A stretch of 10,889 bases of DNA from SIG438 sp034117945. GTDB lineage: Bacteria; Bacillota; Clostridia; HGM11514. The translations under genes were made by a program, and so were the position numbers. The stretch is taken from positions 1-10,889 of the forward strand of contig JAXEOR010000087.1 of assembly GCA_034117945.1 (NCBI GenBank), in the 5' to 3' direction. Below are positions 1 to 7,443 of the stretch, in pieces. The notes under the pieces are model-generated. The model searched no databases, was not told the DNA's origin, and saw nothing but the letters and a program-made list of their open reading frames with translations. Every line of letters begins with the position of its first letter. The stretch's first letter is position 1.

Positions 1-218
1 TGAACCGCTCCCTGAGAAAGGGTGGTGATTTCTTTCATTCCTCCCCCTTTTGAAAGAGCAACAGAGGCGGACAGAGCGGTTGTGCTGTTCAGCGTGTTGA
101 GCCACAGAGCCTGAGCACCCGTTCTGAACTGATCGGTTACAATCTTTGCGATGGTTGCATCCGTCCCCGTCCAGTCAGTATCCTGCTCTTTGCTATAAAT
201 TTTTCCATTCTCATTATC
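1..218 (-). pseudogene. Start-less open frame running off the window, product unknown
   Basis: Read on the minus strand from 218 down to 1 there are about 72 sense codons without a stop. Codon use and composition look protein-like (Thr, Ala, Ser and Leu rich, with DWTGTDATIAK near the beginning and ALSASVALSKGGG further on). An in-frame TGA lies at 221-219, and no ATG, GTG or TTG occurs in this frame until an ATG at 38-36. ATGs at 214 and 208 are in another frame, which stops after about 25 codons. The stretch could be a 5'-truncated or frameshifted remnant (a five-A run at about 201-205 could restore an ATG), or a gene that really starts at 38 behind the purine-rich GGGGGAGG. I do not recognise the family. 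The window edge hides the remainder. Confidence 0.35.
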
Positions 219-241
219 TCAAAAAAGCTTTTATGTGTAAA
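213..241 (-). promoter_or_regulatory. Candidate sigma-A promoter reading toward the window start
   Basis: On the minus strand TTTACA (241-236) and GATAAT (218-213) are separated by exactly 17 bp, and a TG one base upstream of the -10 gives an extended -10. Each box differs from consensus at one position. The predicted start is near 206. It would drive the start-less frame below it. The surrounding 150 bp is very AT-rich, so a chance match is possible. Confidence 0.4.
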
Positions 242-365
242 GAAAAATGAAAAAATTGCTTAATTTTTGCAAGTATTTTCTTGAAAAAGCCAAAATTATA
301 TTCAATTTCTCATAAACATTTTTTACCATTCCCCTCTGGGTTCTCTTTTGTTTTTGACTATTTTC
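242..365. other. AT-rich intergenic stretch
   Basis: This stretch lies between the terminator of the large secreted-protein gene and the promoter match at 213-241. It is strongly AT-rich. On either strand I see no convincing gene, RNA or repeat in it. A short TTGC/GCAA hairpin followed by a T run at about 254-272 is too weak to call a terminator. Confidence 0.5.
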
Positions 366-406
366 AGAATCAAAAACGGCCAAGCTGATCCTTGCCTGAC
401 CGTTTT
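366..406 (-). terminator. Rho-independent terminator of the secreted-protein gene
   Basis: On the minus strand a 10-bp stem, AAAACGGTCA (406-397) with TGGCCGTTTT (382-373), includes one T-G pair. It closes a 14-nt loop that can itself pair CAAG with CTTG. A short T run follows the 3' arm. The stem starts 16 nt after the stop codon of the large gene, the expected place for its terminator. Confidence 0.75.
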
Positions 407-422
407 GAAAGCATCTGTTTAT

Positions 423-3400
423 TTATTCTGCAACTTCATATTCCACAGGAGCTGCCGTTGTCTCCTGCTCGTCCGCTGTAACAACATAGGGTTGTATCTG
501 ATAAAGCCCCGGCACAATGGCATCTCCCACAATTCTAATTGCAAACATGCCGTTCTCGTTGGCTCCGCCTTCGCTTTCCAGCCGATAAACCGCCGCATTT
601 TTCAGTCCTATCCGTTTAAAATACACCCCGCACGAATGAATGGTATCGCCGGTTGCTTTACCATATATTGTAAAGGAATAAGGGCTGATAACGGGAAGGC
701 CGTCACGGGTATATTCATAATTATTTGCGCTGACTCCCCAGCTGTACTCCACCGAGGACTGCACGCTTGCTTTGCGGCAAATCACCGTAAGCGTTCCGCT
801 TTCCGACGCTTGGAAATCAAATGCTCCGCTCATCTCGCCGCTTAGCTCGGGAGCAACATACCGCTGAGCCGATTCGCTGCCCTCCCATAGCACATAATCA
901 ATCACCATACCGTCAGGAGCAGAGACGGTCAGGGTTTTGTTTACAGAGGCATCCAGATAAAAAAGTTGGTTATCGGTATATTCCGCACCGTCGCAGGAGA
1001 CGGTTCCGTTCCCGGAAAGGGTAACATCTACAGGTAAACCGCCTTCATCCCCCAGTGTAAACTTCAGGATTCCCTGATATCCGAGAGAATAGATCACCTC
1101 GCCGTCCTTCAAATAGGCAACATCAGGATTTCCCGCAAAGGAAACCGAGGCCTTCATTTTCGGACTGGAAACATCCGAAATATCAACGATGCTGCAGCCG
1201 CCGTTTCTTTTATCATTGACAAACAAGGTACTGCCGTATGCAATTGGCTTTCCGACGGATGACGCATCTGTGGTGCCGTCGCTGCGAAGATAATGGAAAA
1301 CAGTATTTCCTGCCCAAATTGTAGAAGTTTCTGCAAGGGATGAATCGGAAGGATCAAACAGGGCATAGCCGCCGCTTGTTGTGGCAAGAGCCCGGGATCC
1401 CACTGAGGTGATTCCGTTGGTCATGCCCATACCGGATTTTTGAAACAAGGTAAAATACACGGGATCGTTTCCGTTGTCCGCTCCGAAATCATACCACTGC
1501 GTTGTGTAAATATGATCGTAAATACACAAAAATCTGTTTGCCACTGCGGTGCCGTTTAATGCCTGTCTGGAATAATACAAGCCGCCTAAACGATTTCTTC
1601 GGAAGCTTACCGGCTCCTCTATATTCCGAAAATCTACCAATTCCGAATATCCTGATCCGGAATCACAAAGAACAAAATTGCCCTTTGGAGAAAGTCTGAC
1701 CATGGTGACGGGATAATTGCTCCATCCGTCACTATACACATAGCTTGACAGCTTGTTGAGAGAAAGTCCATCCTCTGAAATTTCATAAACAACTACTCCG
1801 CCCATTCCTTCGGCGGCATAAATTTTATTGTCAAACAGCTGAATATCACTGGTAATGTCGGCACTGGGAACAGAGGAAAGCTTGTTCAAGTGATCATCAT
1901 AAATCAAAATTCCTTCCGTACCGCAGGCGGCATAGATATAATTCCCCCGCTTCACCGCACCATACACCTGCCCATCCGGTCTGGCATAGGCAATATCGGT
2001 AAATCCCGCAGCCGCAAGTGCTGTGGTATCGATATCAAAAAAGGTACCGCTGTCCTCTTTTTTGTTTCCCCGATTATCAACCGTAATCGCTTCATGCCCA
2101 TAGTCTGCATTCAGCAGAGCAATACCGGTTGCGTTTCCGGAAAGATATAAATAACCCTCATAGGAACAAACTCCGGTGACTGCGTCCTGCCCCTTACTGG
2201 TGACGTCAAAGGGATAATACCGATTGGTGCCGTTGTTTTTCTGGATGCTGAAATTTGACTGATACTTTGCGCTACTCTGCGTTTTATCAATGTCCAGCGT
2301 AATATGAGCAAGTCTGATCGGCGCATAGGGATTGGTTACATCATAAACATATACACCGGTATAGGTATTGGTAAGGTAGGCATACTTGTTTTCTCCCTGC
2401 TGCGCAAGCGTCACCTTCCAAAAATCCCCTCCTGTCTGATAGAAGTGATCGTCAATTTTGACTGTTGCAATCCGAACCGGGTTTGATAGATCAGACACAT
2501 CATAAATATCCATCCCGTTTCCCAAACCGAAGCCGACGTTGTTGATCACCCGCCCCTGGGCATCCTGATAATGGCCTGTGGCGGCATACAGATAATTTCC
2601 GTCAATTGCCACCCCATCCCCAAGACCGGTAAGGGGGATATTTTTGGTTAATAATTTGGCATTGCTCGGATCGGCCACATCCCACACCTCAACGCATCTC
2701 TCGCCCCAGCAGCCAATAAAAAGTCTGCTTCCTGACAGAGTGCAGGACTGGCCCTCACCGGTTCGGAGAACTGCCAGACATTTTGCGTGATAAGGATCAG
2801 AAATATCTAAAATTTCTGTGCCGTACATACGATTTGTAATATAAGCCCTGCCATCCCCTACTGCAAGGCCTGTGGCATATTCCACCGTGTCGTATCTGGA
2901 GGCAATCACGGGGCTTTGCTTATTTGAGCAGTCGATCACATAGGCCTTGTTGGCTCTTGCCGTTACAACGGCGGTATTTCCGTCCTCGGAAATGCGCAGC
3001 TGGCGAACCTCCCCCAGCTTTGAGATGGAGCCCAGCAAAACGGGGGAAGAAGGGGTTTGGACATTAAAAATCCGAAACTGGCCTCCGCCTATGGCAAACA
3101 GATAATTTCCATAAGAGCAAAGATCCGTTGTGTTTGTTTGATTCACAAAAGCGCCGCTGCTGTATTCCAAAGAGGCTTGTTCAAACTCCTCCATGAGAAA
3201 ATAGCCCTGTGGGAGAGTATACATCAGCTTTTTCGCAGCATCTGTTTCTGAATCTGTTCCATAGTTTTTCAAAGACACCCCGCCGAATTCTATTTCTCCC
3301 GTATCGCTCCCGGTTTCGAGTGCAATCCTTACGGTTTCCCCCGTAACGGTTGCCGGCATGCAGATTTTTGTCCATTGAGTTGGGATATAGTAGGTATAGG

Positions 3401-4409
3401 CCGCCATATTCTTGGACTGATCCCCCTGAATCACGGCACGAACAGTTTGATTTTTGCTTTTTGCTTTTGCATAAAAGGTCAGCAACACCACATTGCCGGA
3501 GGCTGTTTTTTCTGCTGATGAATTCACGTCACAGCGGATGCCGAATCCGGAAGCAGAAGAAGGAACCTGGCTGCATGCCACAGTGAGCGTATCGGTAAAG
3601 GGAACAGAAGCATCGGTCGTAACAGATGTTGTAACCGTTCCGTATGCTGAGTCAATAGCAACTGCCGAATTGATAAAATCAGACTGGGAAATCAGCTCTG
3701 CAGAGCCGTCCTCCGAGTAAGTGGGAATAGTGTAAGCACCTCTGGGGAGCTGATCCACCGAAACGGAGGTACCGTAATTGATAAGTTCAAGTTCCGAAAA
3801 AAGCATGCTGTTGCCCTGAGTAGAACCTATTTTGATAATAAGCTGGTCTAATCCGCCTACAGCGTCTTCAGGAATTTTCGCAGGTATGTACCAGCACTGC
3901 CAATCAGATCCGCTTTGGGTATACTGCGTATTCGGAATAGCGTCATTGGCATTGGTTGTCCAGTCAGCGTCATTCCACAAACGAATCTGCATTTTTCCGT
4001 CTCCTGAAAGCAGTTTGGACTTAAATTTTAAAAGCACCGTATCTCCCGGTGATGTTAATGCGGTGGGAGGCGTTAATGCGTCAAAATTCAATTTGAGCAT
4101 ACACAAGGATGCATGTTCCTGCAAGCAGGTGAATTTCAGTGCTTTGGTAAAACTCATATCAGAAACCGTTTCTGCCGATAGGCTGGCATATGTGGTATCC
4201 GTGTTGTAGCTGACAATACTTCCCGATTTTCTCTCCCCGTCTATCACAGCTTTTTCAAAATCCTCCGGGGCAATAACACTCTTTGCCTGTGCTGCAAACC
4301 CCTCCAGAATTTGCTCCTGCTCGCTATAGTCTCCGGCTGCCAGTGCCGGTGTGCAGAAAATAAGAATCATAGCGAACACAAGCATTACAGAAAGACCTTT
4401 TTTCATCAT
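423..4409 (-). CDS. Large secreted LVIVD beta-propeller protein with tandem carbohydrate-binding-like modules
   Basis: The 1328-residue product begins with a signal peptide (two Lys, a hydrophobic core, cleavage predicted after ALA at residue 24). Two related jelly-roll modules follow, about 45-225 and 235-405. Both carry VLLxFxxK strands and end in a Leu-x-NYGT strand followed by LPxG, resembling the CBM4/9 fold. Residues about 420-1120 hold many blade-like repeats of the LVIVD type, with phrases such as DISDP, DVADPSN and DVTNPYAP that follow a Leu-Tyr-Ala strand. The end has two small beta domains: about 1125-1212, reminiscent of divergent InlB-type repeats, and about 1215-1325, fibronectin-like. 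I see no LPXTG, SLH or membrane anchor, so release or non-covalent binding is likely. No catalytic residues are evident; a binding or scaffold role is inferred. AAGGAGG (4420-4414) lies 4 nt from the ATG at 4409 and 7 nt from a second ATG at 4406, so the latter may be the true start. Confidence 0.85.
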   Translation of the reverse strand: MMKKGLSVMLVFAMILIFCTPALAAGDYSEQEQILEGFAAQAKSVIAPEDFEKAVIDGERKSGSIVSYNTDTTYASLSAETVSDMSFTKALKFTCLQEHASLCMLKLNFDALTPPTALTSPGDTVLLKFKSKLLSGDGKMQIRLWNDADWTTNANDAIPNTQYTQSGSDWQCWYIPAKIPEDAVGGLDQLIIKIGSTQGNSMLFSELELINYGTSVSVDQLPRGAYTIPTYSEDGSAELISQSDFINSAVAIDSAYGTVTTSVTTDASVPFTDTLTVACSQVPSSASGFGIRCDVNSSAEKTASGNVVLLTFYAKAKSKNQTVRAVIQGDQSKNMAAYTYYIPTQWTKICMPATVTGETVRIALETGSDTGEIEFGGVSLKNYGTDSETDAAKKLMYTLPQGYFLMEEFEQASLEYSSGAFVNQTNTTDLCSYGNYLFAIGGGQFRIFNVQTPSSPVLLGSISKLGEVRQLRISEDGNTAVVTARANKAYVIDCSNKQSPVIASRYDTVEYATGLAVGDGRAYITNRMYGTEILDISDPYHAKCLAVLRTGEGQSCTLSGSRLFIGCWGERCVEVWDVADPSNAKLLTKNIPLTGLGDGVAIDGNYLYAATGHYQDAQGRVINNVGFGLGNGMDIYDVSDLSNPVRIATVKIDDHFYQTGGDFWKVTLAQQGENKYAYLTNTYTGVYVYDVTNPYAPIRLAHITLDIDKTQSSAKYQSNFSIQKNNGTNRYYPFDVTSKGQDAVTGVCSYEGYLYLSGNATGIALLNADYGHEAITVDNRGNKKEDSGTFFDIDTTALAAAGFTDIAYARPDGQVYGAVKRGNYIYAACGTEGILIYDDHLNKLSSVPSADITSDIQLFDNKIYAAEGMGGVVVYEISEDGLSLNKLSSYVYSDGWSNYPVTMVRLSPKGNFVLCDSGSGYSELVDFRNIEEPVSFRRNRLGGLYYSRQALNGTAVANRFLCIYDHIYTTQWYDFGADNGNDPVYFTLFQKSGMGMTNGITSVGSRALATTSGGYALFDPSDSSLAETSTIWAGNTVFHYLRSDGTTDASSVGKPIAYGSTLFVNDKRNGGCSIVDISDVSSPKMKASVSFAGNPDVAYLKDGEVIYSLGYQGILKFTLGDEGGLPVDVTLSGNGTVSCDGAEYTDNQLFYLDASVNKTLTVSAPDGMVIDYVLWEGSESAQRYVAPELSGEMSGAFDFQASESGTLTVICRKASVQSSVEYSWGVSANNYEYTRDGLPVISPYSFTIYGKATGDTIHSCGVYFKRIGLKNAAVYRLESEGGANENGMFAIRIVGDAIVPGLYQIQPYVVTADEQETTAAPVEYEVAE

Positions 4410-4413
4410 TTTT

Positions 4414-4420
4414 CCTCCTT
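4414..4420 (-). promoter_or_regulatory. Shine-Dalgarno of the secreted-protein gene
   Basis: A perfect AAGGAGG precedes two adjacent in-frame ATG codons. Spacing is 4 nt to the first and 7 nt to the second, which favours initiation at the second. The difference is only one residue of the signal peptide. Confidence 0.7.
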
Positions 4421-4447
4421 ATTTGTGTGATATTTTTCAAAAAACAC

Positions 4448-4476
4448 TTGATAAATATAACGAAATTTGCTACAAT
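4448..4476 (+). promoter_or_regulatory. Sigma-A promoter for the AraC-family regulator
   Basis: TTGATA (4448-4453) and TACAAT (4471-4476) are separated by 17 bp, with TG one base upstream of the -10 (extended -10). The predicted start is near 4483, giving a leader of about 65 nt to the ATG at 4549. It overlaps the promoter that reads in the opposite direction. Confidence 0.65.
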
Positions 4477-4515
4477 TGAAGTATATCATAAAACAAACCT
4501 GCTGTATATAGCAAA
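4466..4515. repeat. Spaced inverted repeat, candidate regulator operator
   Basis: TTTGCTA at 4466-4472 is mirrored by TAGCAAA at 4509-4515. The arms are 7 bp and their centres are 43 bp apart, close to four helical turns. The left arm overlaps the -10 of the regulator promoter and the right arm sits just upstream of the -35 of the secreted-protein promoter. AraC-family proteins often use paired half-sites. Assignment as the operator is an inference from position alone. Confidence 0.3.
4480..4508 (-). promoter_or_regulatory. Promoter for the secreted-protein gene
   Basis: On the minus strand TATACA (4508-4503) and TATACT (4485-4480) lie 17 bp apart, with an extended -10 TG. The -35 is a weak match (four of six), as expected for a promoter that needs an activator. 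The predicted start is near 4473, inside the -10 box of the opposing promoter. Confidence 0.5.
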
Positions 4516-4548
4516 AAGAAAGGAGTGTGTGACCAAAAGTCAGATATT

Positions 4549-5322
4549 ATGAATGATCTTATGCTTACTGTCTTTTACTATAACAGTGTTTTTGCTGCGG
4601 AACCATGGCTGCTGATTCCTAATATTTATGTCCAGCGTTTCTATTACATTAAAGGAGGAGACGGCTGGTATTTTGATAAAAACGGCGTCAAGCAACCTTT
4701 TTTAAAGGGAAAAATTTATATTATGCCCTACTACATGGAATGCTGTTTCCAGCAAGATCCTCAAAACAGATGCGACCATGTGTACATTGATTTTATTACG
4801 GCGCCGGTGATTCATGCAGACCAGCCTCTGGTTTATGATGTGAAAGAAAATTCCGAGATATGGGATTTGATTCAGCTGTTTGAAACAATCAATCACCGTT
4901 TGATCCGCTATGACAACCATAGCGCACCGGATTTGCTAAGAAACGTCTACAAAGAAGAAAAAAGAATGGTTACAAGTATACTGAAAATTCTCTTAACGCT
5001 ATGTGACCATGAAAGAAAAATTCCTTACGCATCAGACCCTTCCATTCTTCGCACGGTACAACACATTCACTCTCATTATCACGAACCGATTACGAATGAG
5101 GAGCTTGCAAAGATCGCCTGTCTATCAAAAAATTATTTTATCGAGCGTTTTTCATGTGTCATGGGCATGACGCCGTATGCATACTTGAAGCAATATCGCC
5201 TTTTCAGAGCAAAGGCCTTTTTGATGCAGGGCTATTCCCTTTCCTACACTGCTGAAAAAGTTGGCTATGAAAACGCCTCTTCTCTTTCAAGAGCATTAAA
5301 AATTTTTGAACATCGATCATAA
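4549..5322 (+). CDS. AraC/XylS-family transcriptional regulator, short C-terminus
   Basis: Counting from the ATG at 4549 the product has 257 residues. The N-terminal part (about 15-95) has the cupin-like sensor pattern of sugar-responsive AraC proteins, with KGKIYIMP followed by HVYIDF. The C-terminal part carries two helix-turn-helix motifs: about 182-206 (TNEELAKIACLSKNYFIERF) and about 230-253 (SLSYTAEKVGYENASSLSRA). The usual final FGxSPxxYR helix is missing: after ALKIF only EHRS remains before the stop. The start is uncertain. AAGGAG at 4520-4525 is too far (23 nt) from this ATG, and the in-frame GTG at 4525 overlaps the Shine-Dalgarno itself. The regulator is divergent from the secreted-protein gene and convergent with rplQ, so control of the secreted protein is the likely job. 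Its effector is unknown. Confidence 0.88.
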   Translation: MNDLMLTVFYYNSVFAAEPWLLIPNIYVQRFYYIKGGDGWYFDKNGVKQPFLKGKIYIMPYYMECCFQQDPQNRCDHVYIDFITAPVIHADQPLVYDVKENSEIWDLIQLFETINHRLIRYDNHSAPDLLRNVYKEEKRMVTSILKILLTLCDHERKIPYASDPSILRTVQHIHSHYHEPITNEELAKIACLSKNYFIERFSCVMGMTPYAYLKQYRLFRAKAFLMQGYSLSYTAEKVGYENASSLSRALKIFEHRS

Positions 5323-5407
5323 AAAAAGACCGAGCATCCTATACAATGCAATATGCCCCCAAAAAGTTTCACTTTTTGGGGGCATATCAATGCTCGGTTT
5401 TTTATTT
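5323..5407. terminator. Nested bidirectional terminator between the regulator gene and rplQ
   Basis: An outer 9-bp stem, ACCGAGCAT (5329-5337) with ATGCTCGGT (5390-5398), encloses a perfect 17-bp inner stem (5351-5367 with 5371-5387) with a 3-nt loop. A T run follows on the plus strand (5398-5403), and an A run precedes at 5321-5327, which is a T run on the minus strand. It can therefore stop transcription from both convergent genes. The 3' end of the regulator gene abuts it directly; rplQ ends 12 nt before it. Confidence 0.9.
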
Positions 5408-5418
5408 CACTGTAGGGA

Positions 5419-5763
5419 TTAATCCACCAGCTGCAAAACTGCCATAGGAGCAGCGTCGCCTCTGCGGGGACCCATTTTTACCACTCGGGTATAGCCGCCG
5501 TTTCTGTCTGCGTACTTGGGCGCAATTTCATCAAACAGCTTTTTCACAACATCTTCCTTTGTAATATAAGACAGCGCCTGTCTTCTGGTATGCAATGTAT
5601 TGGTTTTTCCCAGGGTGATCATTTTTTCAACCATGCTTCTTGCTTCCTTGGCTCTGGTTTCTGTGGTCACGATCTGGCCGTTTTCCAACACGCAGGTTAC
5701 CAGTGATCTCAGCATTGCCCGGCGCTGATCGGTAGGTCTGCCTAATTTTCTAGTTCCAGGCAT
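5419..5763 (-). CDS. rplQ: 50S ribosomal protein L17
   Basis: The 114-residue product is full length for bacterial L17, a large-subunit protein close to the peptide exit tunnel. The N-terminus has the family hallmark RKLGRPTDQRRAMLRSL, then TTETRAKEAR, and the C-terminus ends in GPRRGDAAPMAVLQLVD, all typical. The ATG at 5763 has AAGGAGG 8 nt upstream. It lies 39 nt after rpoA and is the last gene of the operon; the strong terminator at 5323-5407 follows. In many Clostridia the next genes are the ECF transporter ATPases, truA, rplM and rpsI. They do not follow here. Confidence 0.98.
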   Translation of the reverse strand: MPGTRKLGRPTDQRRAMLRSLVTCVLENGQIVTTETRAKEARSMVEKMITLGKTNTLHTRRQALSYITKEDVVKKLFDEIAPKYADRNGGYTRVVKMGPRRGDAAPMAVLQLVD

Positions 5764-5802
5764 TTCAAATACCTCCTTTGTTCTTGAATTTGTTACCCAG
5801 CC

Positions 5803-6762
5803 TTATTGTTGGTCTTCAGACTCAGACAGGGACAAGCCGAGAGAAATCAGCTTGTTGATGACCTCTTCCAGAGACTTTCTGCCCAAGTTTCTGACCTTCA
5901 TCATATCTTCTTCAGTTTTGCCGATCAAGTCTTCCACCGTGTTAATTCCCGCCCGCTTCAAGCAGTTATAGGAACGAACAGAGAAATCCAGATCTTCAAT
6001 CTGCATTTCAAGCACCTTTTCCTTCTTGGTCTCTTCCTTTTCCACCATAATTTCAGTATTTCTGGCGTCATCAGAAAGATCAATAAACAAATTCAGATGC
6101 TCGTTCAAAATCTTTGCACCAAGGCTGACAGCTTCGTCCGGACGAATGGTTCCGTCTGTCCATACGTCAATCACCAGCTTGTCAAAATCAGTATCCTGAC
6201 CAACACGGGTGTTTTCCACATTGTAGTTAAACTTTACTACAGGGGTATAGATGGAATCAACCGGAATAATTCCAATCACGTTGCTTCCCATGGCAGCCTT
6301 GTTCTTTTCCGCAGAAACATAGCCGCGGCCATGATCCAGCGTGATTTCCATATACAGCTTGGCGTCCTCATTTAAGGTGGCAATCAGAAGATCGTTGCTC
6401 AAAATTTCAACATCCGAATCAGGTTTAATATCGGAGGCGTAAATTTTACCTGCTCCCTTTGCCTCAATGAAAACCGTTTTAGGGCCTTCACAATGAAGCT
6501 TAGCAATCAGCTTTTTGAGGTTCAACACGATCTCCGTGACATCCTCTCTCACACCGGGAACAGTGGAGAATTCATGCAAAACACCGTCGATTTTGACAGA
6601 GGTTACCGCAACACCGGGAAGAGACGACAGCAGAATTCTGCGCAGACTGTTCCCCAGCGTCATTCCATAGCCCCGTTCCAAAGGTTCCACAATAAAACGG
6701 GCATAGGATGCGTTGTCCTTTTCTTCAATACACTCAATTCTTGGTTTTTCGATCTCGATCAC
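5803..6762 (-). CDS. rpoA: DNA-directed RNA polymerase alpha subunit
   Basis: The 319-residue alpha subunit nucleates polymerase assembly as a dimer. The N-terminal domain (about 1-230) shows RGYGMTLGNSLRRILLSSLPG and NTRVGQDTDFDKL. A Glu/Lys-rich linker follows, then the C-terminal domain (about 245-312) with RSYNCLKRAGINTVEDL and KVRNLGRKSLEEV, which contacts upstream promoter DNA and activators. I chose the GTG at 6762: AAGGAGG lies 9 nt upstream and the protein then begins MIEIEKP, as in Bacillus. A TTG two codons earlier is only 3 nt from the Shine-Dalgarno. The gene follows rpsD by 54 nt, with an AT-rich hairpin between. Confidence 0.98.
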   Translation of the reverse strand: MIEIEKPRIECIEEKDNASYARFIVEPLERGYGMTLGNSLRRILLSSLPGVAVTSVKIDGVLHEFSTVPGVREDVTEIVLNLKKLIAKLHCEGPKTVFIEAKGAGKIYASDIKPDSDVEILSNDLLIATLNEDAKLYMEITLDHGRGYVSAEKNKAAMGSNVIGIIPVDSIYTPVVKFNYNVENTRVGQDTDFDKLVIDVWTDGTIRPDEAVSLGAKILNEHLNLFIDLSDDARNTEIMVEKEETKKEKVLEMQIEDLDFSVRSYNCLKRAGINTVEDLIGKTEEDMMKVRNLGRKSLEEVINKLISLGLSLSESEDQQ

Positions 6763-6771
6763 TGACAAAAC

Positions 6772-6778
6772 CCTCCTT
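6772..6778 (-). promoter_or_regulatory. Shine-Dalgarno fixing the rpoA start at GTG
   Basis: AAGGAGG is 9 nt from the GTG at 6762 and only 3 nt from the TTG at 6768. It therefore selects the GTG start, consistent with the conserved family N-terminus. Confidence 0.75.
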
Positions 6779-6783
6779 CAATA

Positions 6784-6810
6784 TTCAATTTTAAATACTT
6801 AAAAATTGAA
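6784..6810 (-). repeat. AT-rich inverted repeat in the rpsD-rpoA gap
   Basis: TTCAATTTT (6810-6802 on the minus strand) pairs perfectly with AAAATTGAA (6792-6784), and the helix can extend inward to 12 bp with one mismatch around a GTA loop. It lies just after the rpsD stop and a few bases before the rpoA Shine-Dalgarno. There is no T run, so it is not a terminator. It could affect rpoA translation or mRNA processing. Confidence 0.5.
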
Positions 6811-6816
6811 CCCTGA

Positions 6817-7443
6817 TTACTTGGAATAGTACTCAACAATAAGATGTTCTTCCAACGGGAGGTCAATGTCTTCTCTGGAAGCCAGGGTAACAACCTTAGC
6901 CTGCAGAGTATTCCGATCCAAATCGAGCCACTGAGGAATTACTTTTCCTTCAGTTGCTTCCAAAATTGCTTTTAATTTTGCTTTGCCCCGGCTGCCTTCC
7001 TTCACGGAAATCACGTCTCCGGGAGATACTAAATAAGAAGGAATGTCAACTTTTTTGCCATTTACGGTAAAGTGGCCGTGACGAACCAGCTGTCTGGCTT
7101 CAGGACGGGAAAGTCCAAAACCGAGTCTGTAAATCACGTTGTCCAGTCTGCTTTCCAAAATGGCCAGCAAGTTATCACCGGTGATGCCGGCTTTCTTTTC
7201 TGCCATAACGAAATACTTTTCAAACTGGCTCTCCAAAACACCGTAATATCTTCTTGCTTTTTGCTTTTCTCTTAACTGAATTCCGTATTCAGACACCTTT
7301 TTTCTGCTCTGGCCGTGCTGACCGGGCGCATAAGGTCTTCTGTCTACGGCACATTTTCCTGTATAACAACGATCGCCCTTCAGAAAAAGCTTTTGACCTT
7401 CTCTGCGGCAAAGTCTGCATACCGCTTCGGTATATCGTGCCAT
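6817..7443 (-). CDS. rpsD: 30S ribosomal protein S4, zinc-binding form
   Basis: The 208-residue S4 is a primary 16S rRNA binder that starts 30S body assembly. The N-terminal domain has the zinc-binding set Cys9, Cys12, Cys26 and Cys31 (C+ form). The S4 RNA-binding fold follows at about 98-160, with SRLDNVIYRLGFGLSRPEAR, RQLVRHGHFTVNGKKV and PGDVISVKE. The ATG at 7443 has GGAGGTG closely upstream. In Bacillus rpsD is a separate autoregulated gene, whereas here it sits between rpsK and rpoA as in the alpha operon. S4 is the known translational repressor of the alpha operon in E. coli, which makes the structured gap upstream of rpsM relevant. Confidence 0.98.
   Translation of the reverse strand: MARYTEAVCRLCRREGQKLFLKGDRCYTGKCAVDRRPYAPGQHGQSRKKVSEYGIQLREKQKARRYYGVLESQFEKYFVMAEKKAGITGDNLLAILESRLDNVIYRLGFGLSRPEARQLVRHGHFTVNGKKVDIPSYLVSPGDVISVKEGSRGKAKLKAILEATEGKVIPQWLDLDRNTLQAKVVTLASREDIDLPLEEHLIVEYYSK

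Noticed and set aside
19..28. T-box-like AGGGTGGT on the plus strand
   Set aside because: The match is short and lacks the following ACCGCG. No aminoacyl-tRNA synthetase or amino-acid gene lies downstream on that strand, and the bases fall in a protein-like frame on the other strand.
348..4209. Several 60-165 codon plus-strand frames inside the secreted-protein gene
   Set aside because: They are antisense shadows of one continuous gene, with low-complexity unfamiliar products and no suitable Shine-Dalgarno or promoter.
4342..4353. Lipobox in the signal peptide of the large secreted protein (LIFC)
   Set aside because: Phe before the Cys is not accepted in lipoboxes, and a standard ALA cleavage site follows five residues later.
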